Assembly: GCA_965115915.1 (NCBI GenBank)
Contig: OZ220483.1
Coordinates: 806,001-870,000 of the forward strand
Origin: G965115915 sp965115915
Lineage (GTDB): Bacteria; Pseudomonadota; Gammaproteobacteria; Eutrophobiales; Eutrophobiaceae
Length of the DNA: 64,000 bases
Direction of reading: 5' to 3'
The notes under the pieces are model-generated. The model saw only the letters and a list, made by a program, of their open reading frames with translations. It did not search any database and was not told the DNA's origin. The translations under genes were made by a program, and so were the position numbers. Positions 9,386 to 22,300 of the stretch are shown piece by piece; position 1 is the stretch's first letter; every line of letters starts with the position of its first letter.

Positions 9386-12300
9386 ATGGTCGCTAAGGCA
9401 TTGCAGGGCCTGACAGGCACACCCCGGGCCTTCGCCCCGGGCCTGAGCGCCGGCCTGCTGCTGCTGGCACTGAGCGCCGCGTTCGCCCCGCAGGCTGTGC
9501 TTGCACAACCTGCCAAACCCACCGGATTGCGCATCACGGCGGTGGAGAACTCGATCACACTGAGCTGGACCGCCGCCACCGACGCTTCCATCACGCGGTG
9601 GGAGTATCGGTTCAAGAACAAGGAACGCAGCGAGCGCGGCTGGTACCCCTTCCGGTTCAAGAATAGCGAGGCGTCCACCCGCACCGCTACCCTGGACAGG
9701 ACGACCACATTGCACGGGGGTGTGGGTCAATATCAGGTGCGGTCGGCCATTGTTACCAGACAAGGCGGAAAAGACGTGACCAGTGTTAGCCCCTGGTCGG
9801 ATGTGGTGGAGGTGAGTGTAATCAACACCGACAACCTGGCGCTGGTGTTCGGCGGTAGCCCGGTCAGCGCGACGGGCACCACCAGCGTCAGCTACAACGC
9901 CAGCGTGGCGCGCAACGCCAGTGTCACCTACACGGTAGCGCTGAGTGAGGCGGCGCTCCCGTACATCGTGAATCCGGTGGAGCTCACGTTGACGAGCAGC
10001 GCCACGACCAGGGTAAGGGTGAGCCCGTCCACGCTGACGTTCACCGCAGACAACGCGCAGACCCCGCAGACGGTGACGCTGACCGGCGTTGCCGCCGGCA
10101 GCGCCACCATCGGTCACGCCGCCCGCTTCCCGGGCCTCGCGCTGCTTGACCCCGCGGGGACGATCGCGGTGACGGTGACGGCCCCGGTGACGGTGACGCT
10201 CCCGGCCAAACCCACCGGCTTCGACGCTACCGCCAGCGGCACCCAGGTCGGACTCGCCTGGACCGACCCCGGTGACGCCTCCATCACCCGTTGGCAGTAC
10301 CGGCAGAAGGTCGGTTCCGGCCACTACGGTACCTGGACCGACGTCCCCGGCGCCACCGCCACTACCACCAGCCACGCGGTCACCGGGCTGCGCCCCGGCG
10401 GCGTCTACACCTTCGAGCTGCGGGCGGTCAACGCCGGTGGCAGCGGCCCCGCCTCCGACGAGGCCACGGCCACGATCGTGCCGCCGGTACCGGCGGCACC
10501 GGTCCGCCTGACTGCCATTGCCGGCCCGCGGCAGGTCACACTGTTCTGGAAAAACCCCAGGGACGCCACCATCACCGGCTGGCAGTACCGGCAGAAGACC
10601 ACCGGCAACTACGGTGACTGGATCGACATCCTGGACGCCGCCGCCACCTCCACTGGCACCCGCTACACCGGCACCGCCCCCGGGCTCACCGCCGGCACCG
10701 CCTACACCTTCGAGCTGCGGGCGGTCAACGTCGGTGGTAACAGCCCCGCCTCCGGCGAGGTCAGCTCCACACCCACGGGCGGTGTGCCCGTCAAGCCCAC
10801 CGCATTGCGCGTCGTCATGGTGGCGGAGGATTCGGTCACACTGCGCTGGACCGCCACCGCCGACAGCAGCATCACCAAGTGGAGCTTTCAGGCCGGGCGC
10901 GCTTTCGCAGATGGCCGCATTGATTGGGGCGGAAATTGGGCCGGACGCATCATTGCGATTACGGGTAGCGCCGCGTCCACCAGGACCCATACCGTGGACA
11001 CGAGCGGCCTGGTGGACGGGCTTCAGTATGCATTTAGGGTCCGCTCGACCAACGCCGACGGGGACAGCGCCTGGTCGCCGACTTCGCGGGTTGTGGGCAT
11101 AGTCAACAGCGACAACCTGGCAATGACGCTCAGCGCCCGCACCCTCACCGTGGATCGAGGTGACACCGTCACCTACACGGTAGCGCTGACGGCTGCCGCA
11201 ATGCCGGGGTTTTGGGGTTTTGGACAAAGGATATCTTTCACACCGACGAGCAGTGACACGGCCACAGCGACGGTAAGCCCGCCCAGCCTGGTCTTCACGC
11301 AATCAACCGTCAGCACCACGCAGACGGTGACGGTCACCGGTGTCAAGTCCGGCCGTGCCACCATCAGCCACAGCTTCAATTTGCTTGACCCTTACCGCAT
11401 AGGGGTTGCTTCCGGGAAGATTTCGGTGATAGTCACGGACAACGCCCGTGCGGCAGTGACTGTCGACCCCGGTACGCTGAGCCTGGCGGAGGGCGCCACC
11501 GGGGTCTATACGCTGGTACTCAATACCCAGCCGGCCAACGCGGTTTTGGTCACGGTGGGTGGCGCGACCGCGAAGCTCACGGTACAGGGCTCGCCGCTGA
11601 CTTTTAGCACCGCCGACTGGGCTTCGCCGCAGACGGTGACGGTTGTGGCCCAGCAGGACGCGGATGGGAGCGACGAGCGCGTCACGTTGACACACGCGGT
11701 GTCCGGTTACGGTCCGGTCACCACGGCCCCCTCGGTGGTGGTTTCCATCACCGACGACGAGGTGACGGAGCAGACGCCGGCGACCCGGGCCGAGCGTGTC
11801 AACCGGGCGGTGTTGCCGCACGTGGTGGAGAGCATTACCGCGGGCACGCTGTCGGCGGTCACCGGTCGCATCGATGCCGCTATCGCCGGTACCCCTGCGG
11901 CCGCTGGCAATGCGCTCAATCTCGCCGCGCTGGCGGCTCGCTACGGCCAGACCCACGCCAGCGGTGCCGACATTCCGCTGTGGGAGGCGCTGAACGGGAC
12001 GCGGTTTGCTCTGCCGCTGTCCGCGGCCGGTGAAGGTGGCGGCGCGCTGCCGAACCTCGCCATCTGGGGCGGTAGCAACTGGCTGTCGCTGTCCGGCTCG
12101 CAGGCCACGGACAGTACGGACAGTATCGCGTGGGACGGCGGCGTGTGGGGCACCGCGCTGGGTGCGGACCTGCGTCTGCGTCCGAACCTGCTGGCGGGTG
12201 TCTCCATATCCCATGCGCGAGGGTCTATCGATACCACGGTCACGGATGGCAGCGGGTCCATCGCGGGCGACTACGACACGCGTACCACATCGGTGTATCC

Positions 12301-13198
12301 GTATCTGGCCTGGTCGCTGAGCGAGCGACTGAGCCTCTGGGTGACCGGTGGCTATGGGAAGGGGAGGCTGGAGATCAAGGAGGCCGATGCGCCGACCCGC
12401 GAGAGCGACCTCGATCTGGCCGGCGGTGCGGCAGGTGGACGGGGCGTGCTGCTGGAGACCACGGACCTGATCCACGGTGGCGTGACGCGCTTCGCGTTTA
12501 CCGGTGAGGGCGCGTACACCCAGGTGAAGGTGGACGGCGGCGACGCGGCAGCGTTGCCGGAACTGGAAGTGGACACCCACCGTCTGCGTCTGGCGATGCA
12601 GGGCTCGCACGAACACAGCTTGCCGGATGGCAGCAGTCTGCGTCCGGCCATTGAGGTCGGCATGCGGCATGACGGTGGCAGCGGCGACAACACGGGTTTT
12701 GGGGTTGAGACCGGTGGCACGCTGAGCTATCTGCACCCGGCGCTGGGTTTGACGCTGGAGCTGCGCGGCAGGACGCTGCTGGAACACGAGGCGGACCGTA
12801 ACGAATGGGGCATTGGCGGTCTGGTTCGCATTGATCCGAACACCCGCGGTCGCGGCTTGTTTCTGAGCCTTGCGCCCTCTCGGGGCAGTACCGCAAGCCG
12901 CATTGCGCAACCCTATCAGTACGCTGGCCACGCCAGCGCTGTCGGCGGCGCGACCGGGGGCTACCGTCTGGACGCGGAGCTGGGGCACGGTTTTGGTCTG
13001 CGCCGTCACGGGACGGACGCCACGCTGACCCCGTATGTCGGCATGGCGCTGGCGGCGCGGGACGCGCACAGTTTTCGGTTGGGCGGGCGTTACCATATCG
13101 GTGCCGCGTTCAAGCTGGATCTGGAGGCATTGCGCCGGCAACACCGCACCCAGCGCCCGGACCACAGTCTGCTGCTGCGCGGCACATTGCACTGGTAA
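9386..13198 (+). CDS. Giant autotransporter, copy 2 (about 1,270 aa), sequenced in an out-of-frame state
   Basis: Shortest member of the array. It has a signal peptide (hydrophobic core AGLLLLALSAAFA), four FN3-like domains (about 9,510-11,100, interrupted by a beta domain), a second beta domain (11,100-11,450), one LTV-type repeat and the common C-terminal barrel (about 11,975-13,198, ending LHW). The two ATGs near the Shine-Dalgarno (9,340 and 9,345) are both out of frame with the body across the 22-C tract: their frames stop at 9,394 (TAA) and 9,411 (TGA). The coordinate given is the first in-frame ATG after the tract, which has no ribosome-binding site, so the gene is probably translationally off in this template. 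Otherwise the reading frame is intact, which argues against a dead pseudogene. Confidence 0.8.
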   Translation: MVAKALQGLTGTPRAFAPGLSAGLLLLALSAAFAPQAVLAQPAKPTGLRITAVENSITLSWTAATDASITRWEYRFKNKERSERGWYPFRFKNSEASTRTATLDRTTTLHGGVGQYQVRSAIVTRQGGKDVTSVSPWSDVVEVSVINTDNLALVFGGSPVSATGTTSVSYNASVARNASVTYTVALSEAALPYIVNPVELTLTSSATTRVRVSPSTLTFTADNAQTPQTVTLTGVAAGSATIGHAARFPGLALLDPAGTIAVTVTAPVTVTLPAKPTGFDATASGTQVGLAWTDPGDASITRWQYRQKVGSGHYGTWTDVPGATATTTSHAVTGLRPGGVYTFELRAVNAGGSGPASDEATATIVPPVPAAPVRLTAIAGPRQVTLFWKNPRDATITGWQYRQKTTGNYGDWIDILDAAATSTGTRYTGTAPGLTAGTAYTFELRAVNVGGNSPASGEVSSTPTGGVPVKPTALRVVMVAEDSVTLRWTATADSSITKWSFQAGRAFADGRIDWGGNWAGRIIAITGSAASTRTHTVDTSGLVDGLQYAFRVRSTNADGDSAWSPTSRVVGIVNSDNLAMTLSARTLTVDRGDTVTYTVALTAAAMPGFWGFGQRISFTPTSSDTATATVSPPSLVFTQSTVSTTQTVTVTGVKSGRATISHSFNLLDPYRIGVASGKISVIVTDNARAAVTVDPGTLSLAEGATGVYTLVLNTQPANAVLVTVGGATAKLTVQGSPLTFSTADWASPQTVTVVAQQDADGSDERVTLTHAVSGYGPVTTAPSVVVSITDDEVTEQTPATRAERVNRAVLPHVVESITAGTLSAVTGRIDAAIAGTPAAAGNALNLAALAARYGQTHASGADIPLWEALNGTRFALPLSAAGEGGGALPNLAIWGGSNWLSLSGSQATDSTDSIAWDGGVWGTALGADLRLRPNLLAGVSISHARGSIDTTVTDGSGSIAGDYDTRTTSVYPYLAWSLSERLSLWVTGGYGKGRLEIKEADAPTRESDLDLAGGAAGGRGVLLETTDLIHGGVTRFAFTGEGAYTQVKVDGGDAAALPELEVDTHRLRLAMQGSHEHSLPDGSSLRPAIEVGMRHDGGSGDNTGFGVETGGTLSYLHPALGLTLELRGRTLLEHEADRNEWGIGGLVRIDPNTRGRGLFLSLAPSRGSTASRIAQPYQYAGHASAVGGATGGYRLDAELGHGFGLRRHGTDATLTPYVGMALAARDAHSFRLGGRYHIGAAFKLDLEALRRQHRTQRPDHSLLLRGTLHW

Positions 13199-13247
13199 CG
13201 CGCCTCCGTTGCCGGGTGTTTGATCGGGTGCGTGCGGCGCCTCGCGT

Positions 13248-13277
13248 TTGACAGTCCGCCCACGCGGTCTTTATAAT
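13248..13277 (+). promoter_or_regulatory. Promoter of autotransporter copy 3
   Basis: TTGACA (13,248-13,253), 18 bp, TATAAT (13,272-13,277). It is the third copy of the conserved upstream block, located about 50 bp after the stop codon of copy 2. Confidence 0.85.
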
Positions 13278-13351
13278 CCGACCCGCGTCAAGGTTTCGTG
13301 CCGGCGCTGTGTGGTCGCATACCCGGGGCGGCTTTGAGACAGGAGGAAAAA

Positions 13352-16300
13352 ATGCAATGCGCACAGTCGGTTACTCTCTCCCCCCCCCCCCCCCCCCATA
13401 TAGTGGCTAAGGCATTGCAGGGCCTGACAGGCACACCCCGGGCCTGCGCCCCGGGCCTGACCGCCGGCCTGCTGCTGCTGGCACTGAGCGCCGCGTTCGC
13501 CCCGCAGGCTGTGCAGGCACAGGGTAGCGTCCCCCCCAAACCCACCAATTTCAGCGCTAGTCCCAAGAGCGGCGGAGTGACACTCCAGTGGAAGATCCCG
13601 GGCAGGGCACCCTTCAGCACTAGTGAGCCTCATGGCATTACCCGCTGGGAGTATTCGCAAAAGACCTCTGGCAGTGCCGGTGCCGCCCCATGGACTGTGA
13701 TGACCGGTTCCAACATCAGGTTTGATAGACGTACTGCTGTCTACAGCTACGACGTTAGCTCCGGTATTACCCCTGGCGATTATGTCTTCACGGTGCGAGC
13801 GGTAAACACTGACGGCAACGGTGTCGCGTCGGACGAGGCCACGTCCGGAACGGGATTGCTCAAACCCACCGCATTGCGCATCACGGCGGTGGAGAACTCG
13901 ATCACACTGAGGTGGACCGCCGCCACCGACGCTTCCATCACGCGGTGGGAGTATCGGTCCAAGAACAAGGAACGCGGCGAGCGCGCCTGGTTCCCCATCA
14001 AGATTACAGGTAGCGATGCGTCCACCCGCACCGTTAGCTTCGACAAGAGCACCACATCGCAAGGGGGTTTGCACGGGGGTGTGGGTCAATATCAGGTGCG
14101 CTCGGTCATTGTTACCAGACAAAGCGGAAGAGACGTGACCAGTAGTGTTAGCCCCTGGTCGGATACGGCGGAGGTGAGCATCATCAACACCGACAACCTG
14201 GCGCTGGTGTTCGGCGGTAGCCCGGTCAGCGCGACGGGCACCACCAGCGTCAGCTACAACGCCAGCGTGGCGCGCAACGCCAGTGTCACCTACACGGTAG
14301 CGCTGAGTGAGGCGGCGCTCCCGTACATAGTGAATCCGGTGGTAGTCACGTTGACGAGCAGCGCCACGACCAGGGTAAGGGTGAGCCCGTCCACGCTGAC
14401 GTTCACCGCAGACAACGCGCAGACCCCGCAGACGGTGACGCTGACCGGCGTTGCCGCCGGCAGCGCCACCATCGGCCACGCCGCCCGTTTCCCGGGCCTC
14501 GCGCTGCTTGACCCCGCGGGGACGATCACGGTGACGGTGACGGAGCCAGTGACGGGGACGGTCCCGGCCAAACCCACCGGCTTCGGCGCTACCGCCAGCG
14601 GCACCCAGGTCGCACTCGCCTGGACCGACCCCGGTGACGCCTCCATCACCCGTTGGCAGTACCGGCAGAAGGTCGGTTCCGGCCACTACGGTACCTGGAC
14701 CGACGTCCCCGGCGCCACCGCCACTACCACCGGCCACACGGTCACCGGGCTGCGCCCCGGCGGCGTCTACACCTTCGAGCTGCGGGCGGTCAACGCCGGT
14801 GGCAGTGGCCCCGCCTCCGCCGAGGCCACGGCCACGATCGTGCCGCCGGTACCGGCGGCACCGGTCTACCTGCGTGCCACCGCCGGCCCGCGGCAGGTCA
14901 CGCTGAACTGGCGAAACCCCAGGGACGCCACCATCACCGGCTGGCAGTACCGGCACAAGACCACCGGCAACTACGGTGACTGGACCGACATCCTGGACGC
15001 CGCCGCCACCTCCACTGGCACCCGCTACACCGGCACCGCCCCCGGGCTCACCGCCGGCACCGTCTACACCTTCGAGCTGCGGGCGGTCAACGTCGGTGGT
15101 AACAGCCCCGCCTCCAACGAGGTCAGCTCCACACCCACGGGCGGTGTGCCCGTCAAGCCCACCGGATTGCGCGTCGTCATGGTGGCGGAGGATTCGGTCA
15201 CACTGCGCTGGACCGCCACCGCCGACAGCAGCATCACCAAGTGGAGCTTTCAGGCCGGGCGCGCTTTCGCAGATGGCCGCATTGATTGGGGCGGAAATTG
15301 GGCCGGACGCATCATTGCGATTACGGGTAGCGCCGCGTCCACCAGGACTTATACCGTGGACACGAGCGGCCTGGTGGACGGGCTTCAGTATGCATTTAGG
15401 GTCCGCTCGACCAACGCCGACGGGGACAGCGCCTGGTCGCCGACTTCGCGGGTTGTGGGCATAGTCAACAGCGACAACCTGGCAATGACGCTCAGCGCCC
15501 GCACCCTCACCGTGGATCGAGGTGACACCGTCACCTACACGGTAGCGCTGACGGCTGCCGCAATGCCGGGGTTTTGGGGTTTTGGACAAAGGATATCTTT
15601 CACACCGACGAGCAGTGACACGGCCACAGCGACGGTAAGCCCGCCCAGCCTGGTCTTCACGCAATCAACCGTCAGCACCACGCAGATGGTGACGGTCACC
15701 GGTGTCAAGTCCGGCCGTGCCACCATCAGCCACAGCTTCAATTTGCTTGACCCTTACCGCATAGGGGTTGCTTCCGGGGAGATTTCGGTGACAGTGACGG
15801 TGCCGGCCCCGGCCAAACCTGTCAACTTCAGCGCCACCGCCGGCGACAGACAGGTCGCACTGAGTTGGGACGACCCCGGTGACGCCTCCATCACCAAATA
15901 TCAGTACCGGCAAAAGGTCGGCAGCGGCGACTACGGCAGTTGGACCGACATCGATGGCGCCACCGCCACCACCACCCGCCACACCGTCACCGGGCTGCGC
16001 CCCGGCGTCGTCTACGCCTACCGTATCCGTGCGGTCAACAGCACTGGCGACGGCACCCAATCCGATGAGGCCACGGCCACACCCACGGCGAGCACGCCGG
16101 CACTGACGCTGTCAGGCACAGCCGATGGTACCGAAGGCGGGAACCTCAGTCTCACACTCACCTCGGACATCAATGTGAGCGGTACGCTGGATGTGGCCTT
16201 CACGGTGCAGGGCAGTACCTCCACCAGCGACAGGGACGCCGCCGCCGCGGACTTCAATAGCGGGACATTGACCGGGGTTACCAGCGCCAGCTTCAACAAC

Positions 16301-19300
16301 GGCAAGAGCGCTACGGTCAGCCTGCCGCTGACTGATGATGGCAGCGTGGAAGGCGATGAGGGTTTTCGTATCAGCCTGGCGACTGGCAGCGGCTACCTGG
16401 TGGCCTCAGGTTCGGGCACACTGGCCGGCACGCTGACGGACAATGACGGCATTCGCCTGACGGCGGCAACAGGCCAGGATGGCACCGAGCGCGGCACGCT
16501 GACCCTCGCGCTGAGCGCGGTGGCGACCACCGACGGTGGCACGAACTACAGCACCGACGCCAGCTTCAGCGGCGTGCTCGGCGGTCTGGTCTGGGCCTAT
16601 GCCGGGGGCACGGCGGTGGCGGGAGATTTCAGCACGGTACCGGACAGCGCGACCTTCAGCAGCGGGACGGCGAGCGTTGATTTTACGGTAGCGGATGACA
16701 CGGATGACGCGGAGAGTTACAGTATTCAATTGGCCTCTGTCACGGGCCACGCGGTGGTGGCTGCAAGCAACGCGGTGAGCGGCATGCTCCAGCCAAAGTC
16801 GAGCGGGGTGAGGCTGAGCGCGACCACGCTGACGGTCACCGAGGCTGACGCCGCGGGCGGCACCTACACGGTGGTGCTCACTGCCCAGCCGAGCCATGCT
16901 GTGACGGTGACGGTGGCCGGGTTCACAGGTACCGATGTGACGGCCAGCCCGGCGACCTTGAGCTTTACTTCCGGTTCTGGCGGCAACTGGAACATGGCAC
17001 AGACCGTGACGGTGACGGCCGACCCGGACCTCGACACTGTCAATGACAGCGTGACGCTGACGCACAGCGCGACCAGCACCGATGGGGATTACAACACGAT
17101 AGTCATCGATGATGTTGCGGTTACCGTGGATGACGACGACACGCCCGCGGTGACGCTGAGCGCGACCACGCTGACGGTGAACGAGGGCGACAGCGCGGGT
17201 GGCAGCTACACGGTGGTGCTGGCTACGCAGCCGATCCATGATGTGACGGTGACGGTGGCCGGGTTCACGGGTACCGATGTGACGGCCAGCCCGGCGACCC
17301 TGACCTTTACTTCCGGTTCTGGTGGCAACTGGGGTACGGCGCGGACCGTGACGGTGACAGCCGATCAGGACCTCGATGCCGCCGATGACAGTGTGACGCT
17401 GACGCACAGCGCGACCAGCACCGATGGGGATTACAACATGATAGACATCGATGATGTTGCGGTTACCGTGGATGACGACGACACGCCCGCGGTGACGCTG
17501 AGCGCGACCACGCTGACGGTCACCGAGGGTGACGCCACGGGCGGCGCCTACACGGTGGTGCTGGCTACGCAGCCGGACGCGGATGTGACGGTGACGGTGG
17601 ACGGGTTCACGGGTACCGATGTGATGGCCAGCCCGGCGACCCTGACCTTCACCTCCGGTTCCAGCGGTAACTGGAATATGGCACAGAGCGTTACTGTCAC
17701 GGCGGCGGCGGATAGCGACCTGGATGCCGACAGTGTGACGCTGACCCACAGCGCGAGCGGCGCCACTGGCTATTCCACTTCCCTGAACATTGCCGATGTG
17801 GACGTGACGGTAACCGACGTCACGCCCGGGCAGCCGACCGGTTTGTCCGCCGCCGCGAGCAACGAGCAAGTCATGCTGAACTGGGTCGCGCCAGGCGCTG
17901 GTGGCACCATTGTCAGTTGGCAATATCGGCAGAAGGAAGGTAGCAATGCCTACGGTGGCTGGTTAGCGGTCCCCAGTTCCGGTGCGGGTACTACCAGTTA
18001 CACGGTGACCGGCCTGAACAACGGTGCCGTCTACCGCTTTCAGGTACGTGCGGTCGGTGCGGGGACAAACAATTTCGGTGCGGCCGCGGCGGAAGTCAGT
18101 GCGACCCTGCCCCCCCCCAAACCCACCAATTTCAGCGCTAGCCCCAGGAGCGGTGGAGTGACACTCGAGTGGAAGATCCCGGGCAGGGCACCCCTCAGCA
18201 CTAGTGAGCCTCATGGCATCATCCGCTGGGAGTATTCGCAAAAGACCTCTGGCAGTGCCGGTGCCGCCCCATGGACTGTGATGACCGGTTCCAACATCAG
18301 GTTTGACAGACGTACTGCTGTTTACAGCTACGACGTTAGCTCCGGTATTACCCCTGGCGAGTATGTCTTCACGGTGCGTGCGATAAACAGCGGCGGCAAT
18401 GGTGTCGCGTCGGACGAGGCCACGTCCGGAACGGGATTGCTCAAACCCACCGCATTGCGCATCACGGCGGTGGAGAACTCGATCACACTGAGGTGGACCG
18501 CCGCCACCGACACTTCCATCACGCGGTGGGAGTATCGGTTCAAGAACAAGGAACGCGGCGAGCGCGGCTGGCGCCCCTTCCTGTTCAAGAATAGCGAGGC
18601 GTCCACCCGCACCGCCACCTTGGACAAGACGACCACATTGCACGGGGGTGTGGGTCAATATCAGGTGCGCTCGGTCATTGTTGTCAGACAACACGGAAGA
18701 GACGTGACCAGTAGTGTTAGCCCCTGGTCGGATACGGCGGAGGTGAGTGTAATCAACACCGACAACCTGGCGCTGGTGTTCGGCGGTAGCCCGGTCAGCG
18801 CGACGGGCACCACCAGCGTCAGCTACACCGCCAGCGTGGCGCGCAACGCCAGTGTCACTTACACGGTAGCGGTGAGTGAGGCGGCGCTACTGTACATCGT
18901 GAATCCGCTGGTGGTCACGTTGACGAGCAGCGACACGGGTAAGGCGCGGGTGAGCCCGTCCACGCTGACGTTCACCGCGGACAACGCCGACACCCCGCAG
19001 ATGGTGACGCTGACCGGCGTCGCCGCCGGCAGTGCCACCATCGGGCACGCCGCCCGCTTCCCGGGCCTCGCGCTGATTGATCCCGCGGGGACGCTCGCGG
19101 TGACGGTGACGGAGCCAGTGACGGTGACGCTCCCGGCCAAGCCCACCGGCTTCGGCGCTACCGCCAGCGGCACCCAGGTCGCACTCGCCTGGACCGACCC
19201 CAGTGACGCGTCCATCACCGGTTGGCAGTACCGGCAGAAGGTCGATTCCGGCCACTACGGTACCTGGACCGGCATCCCCGGCGCCACCGCCACTACCACC

Positions 19301-22300
19301 GGCCACACTATCACCGGGCTGCGCCTCGGCGGCGCCTACACCTTCGAGCTGCGGGCGGTCAACGCCGGTGGTGGCGGCCCCGCCTCGGACGAGGCCACGG
19401 CCACGATCGCGCCGGCCAAACCGGTCAACCTCCGTGCCAGCGCCGGCCCCCGGCAGGTCACACTGAGCTGGCGAAACCCCAGGGTCGCTTCCATCACCGG
19501 CTGGCAGTACCGGCAGAAGACCACTGGCAACTACGGTGGCTGGACCAACATCCCGGACGCCACCGCCACTACCACCCGCCACACCGTCACCGGGCTCACC
19601 GCCGGCACCGCCTACACCTTCGAGCTGCGGGCGGTCAACGCCGGTGGTAACAGCCCTGCCTCCGACGAGGCCATGGCCACACCCACGGGCGGTGTCCCCG
19701 CCAAACCCACCGGCTTGCGCGTCACCGCGGCGGAGGATTCGGTCACACTGAACTGGACCGCCTACACCGACAGCACCATCACCGGGTGGAGCTTTCAGGC
19801 CGGGCGAGTTCTGCGCAACTACACTGATTGGGGATCCGTCACCGCGATTACGGGTAGCGCCGCGTCCACCAGGACCCATACCATCGACACCAGCGGCCTG
19901 GTGGACGGGGTTCAGTATGTATATGGAGTCCGCTCGACCAACGCCGACGGGTCAAGCGACTGGTCGACTTCGCCGGTTGTTGGCATAGTCAACAGCGACA
20001 ACCTGGCAATGACGCTCAGCGCCAGCACCCTCAGCGTGGCGCGAGGCGCCACCGTCACCTACACGGTAGCGCTGACGGATGCCGCAGTCCCGGGGTCTGG
20101 TGTCAATCTGTCTCTGATACCGACGAGCAGCGATACGGACACGGCGACGGTGACCCCGCTCAACCGGCTCTTCACGCAATCAACCGCCAAGACCCCGCAG
20201 TCGTTTACGGTAACCGGTGTCAAGCCCGGCCGTGCCACCATCAGCCACAGCATCGAGTTGGTTAGCCCGGACCGCAGAGTGGTTTCTTCCGGGAAGATTT
20301 CGGTGACAGTGACGGTGCCGGCCCCGGCCAAACCTGTCAACTTCAGCGCCACCGCCGGCGACCGACAGGTCGCACTGCGCTGGGACGACCCCAGTGACGC
20401 CTCCATCACCAAATATCAGTACCGGCAAAAGGTCGGCGCTGGCAGCTACGGCAGTTGGACCGACATCGATGGCGCCACCGCCACCACCACCCGCCACACC
20501 GTCACCGGGCTGCGCCCCGGCGTCGTCTACGCCTACCGTATCCGTGCGGTCAACAGCACTGGCGACGGCACCCAATCCGATGAGGCCACGGCCACACCCA
20601 CGGCGAGCACGCCGGCACTGACGCTGTCCGGCACAGCCGATGGTACCGAAGGCGGGAACCTCAGTCTCACACTCACCTCGGACATCAATGTGAGCGGTAC
20701 GCTGGATGTGGCCTTCACGGTGCAGGGCAGTACCTCCACCAGCGACAGGGACGCCGCCGCCGCGGACTTCAATAGCGGGACACTGACCGGGGTTACCAGC
20801 GCCAGCTTCAACAACGGCAAGAGCGCCACGGTCAACCTGCCGCTGAGCGATGATGGCAGCGTGGAAGGCGATGAGGGTTTTCGTATCAGCCTGGCGGCTG
20901 GCAGCGGCTACCTGGTGGCCTCAGGTTCGGGCACACTGGCCGGCACGCTGACGGACAATGACGGCATTCGCCTGACGGCGGCAACAGGCCGGGATGGCAC
21001 CGAGCGCGACACGCTGACCCTCGCGCTGAGCGCGGTGGCGACCACCGACGGTGGCACGAACTACAGTACCGACGCCGGTTTCAGCGGCATGCTCGGCGGC
21101 CTGGTCTGGGCCTATGCCGGGGGCACGGCGGTGGCGGGGGATTTCAGCACGGTACCGGACAGCGCGACCTTCAGTAGCGGGACGGCGAGCGTCGCTTTTA
21201 CGGTAGCGGATGACACGGATGACGCGGAGAGCTACAGCATCCAGTTGGCCTCCGTGACGGGCCATGCGGTGGTGGCTGCAAGCAACGCAGTGAGCGGCAT
21301 GCTCCAGCCAAGGTCGTTCGGGGTGAGGCTGAGCGCGACCACGTTGACGGTCACCGAGGCTGACGCCGCGGGCGGCACCTACACGGTGGTGCTCATTGCC
21401 CAGCCGAGCCATGATGTGACGGTGACGGTGGCCGGGTTCACGGGTACCGATGTGACGGCCAGCCCGGCGACCTTGACCTTTACTTCCGGTGTTGGTGGTA
21501 ACTGGGACACGGCCCGGACCGTGACGGTGACAGCCTCGGGGGACCTTGATGCCGCCGATGACAGCGTCACACTGACGCACAGCGCGACCAGCACCGATGG
21601 GGATTACAACATGATAGACATCGAGGATGTGGTCGTCACGGTGGATGACGACGACACGCCCGCGGTGACGCTGAGCGCGACCACGCTGACGGTGAACGAG
21701 GGCGACAGCGCGGGTGGCAGCTACACGGTGGTGCTGGCTACGCAGCCGGTCCATGATGTGACAGTGACGGTGGCCGGGTTCACGGGCACCGATGTGACGG
21801 CCAGCCCGGCGACCTTGACCTTTACTTCCGGTGGTGGTGGTAATTGGAGCACGGCCCGGACCGTGACGGTGACAGCCGATCAGGACCTCGATGCCGCCAA
21901 TGACAGTGTGACGCTGACGCACACTGCGACCAGCACCGATAGCGGTTACCAGTCTATAGACATCGATGATGTTGCGGTTACCGTGGATGACGACGACACG
22001 CCCGCGGTGACGCTGAACGCGACCACGCTGACGGTCACCGAGGGCGACAGCGCGGGTGGCAGCTACCTGGTGGCGCTGGCTACGCAGCCGAGCCATGATG
22101 TGACGGTGACGGTGGCCGGGTTCACGGGCAGCGATGTGACGGCCAGTCCGGCGACCTTGACCTTTACTTCCGGTGTTGGTGGTAATTGGAGCACGGCCAA
22201 GACCGTGACGGTGACGGCCGATCAGGACCTCGATGCCGCCGATGACAGTGTGACGCTGACGCACAGCGCGACCAGCACCGATGGGGATTACAACACGATA

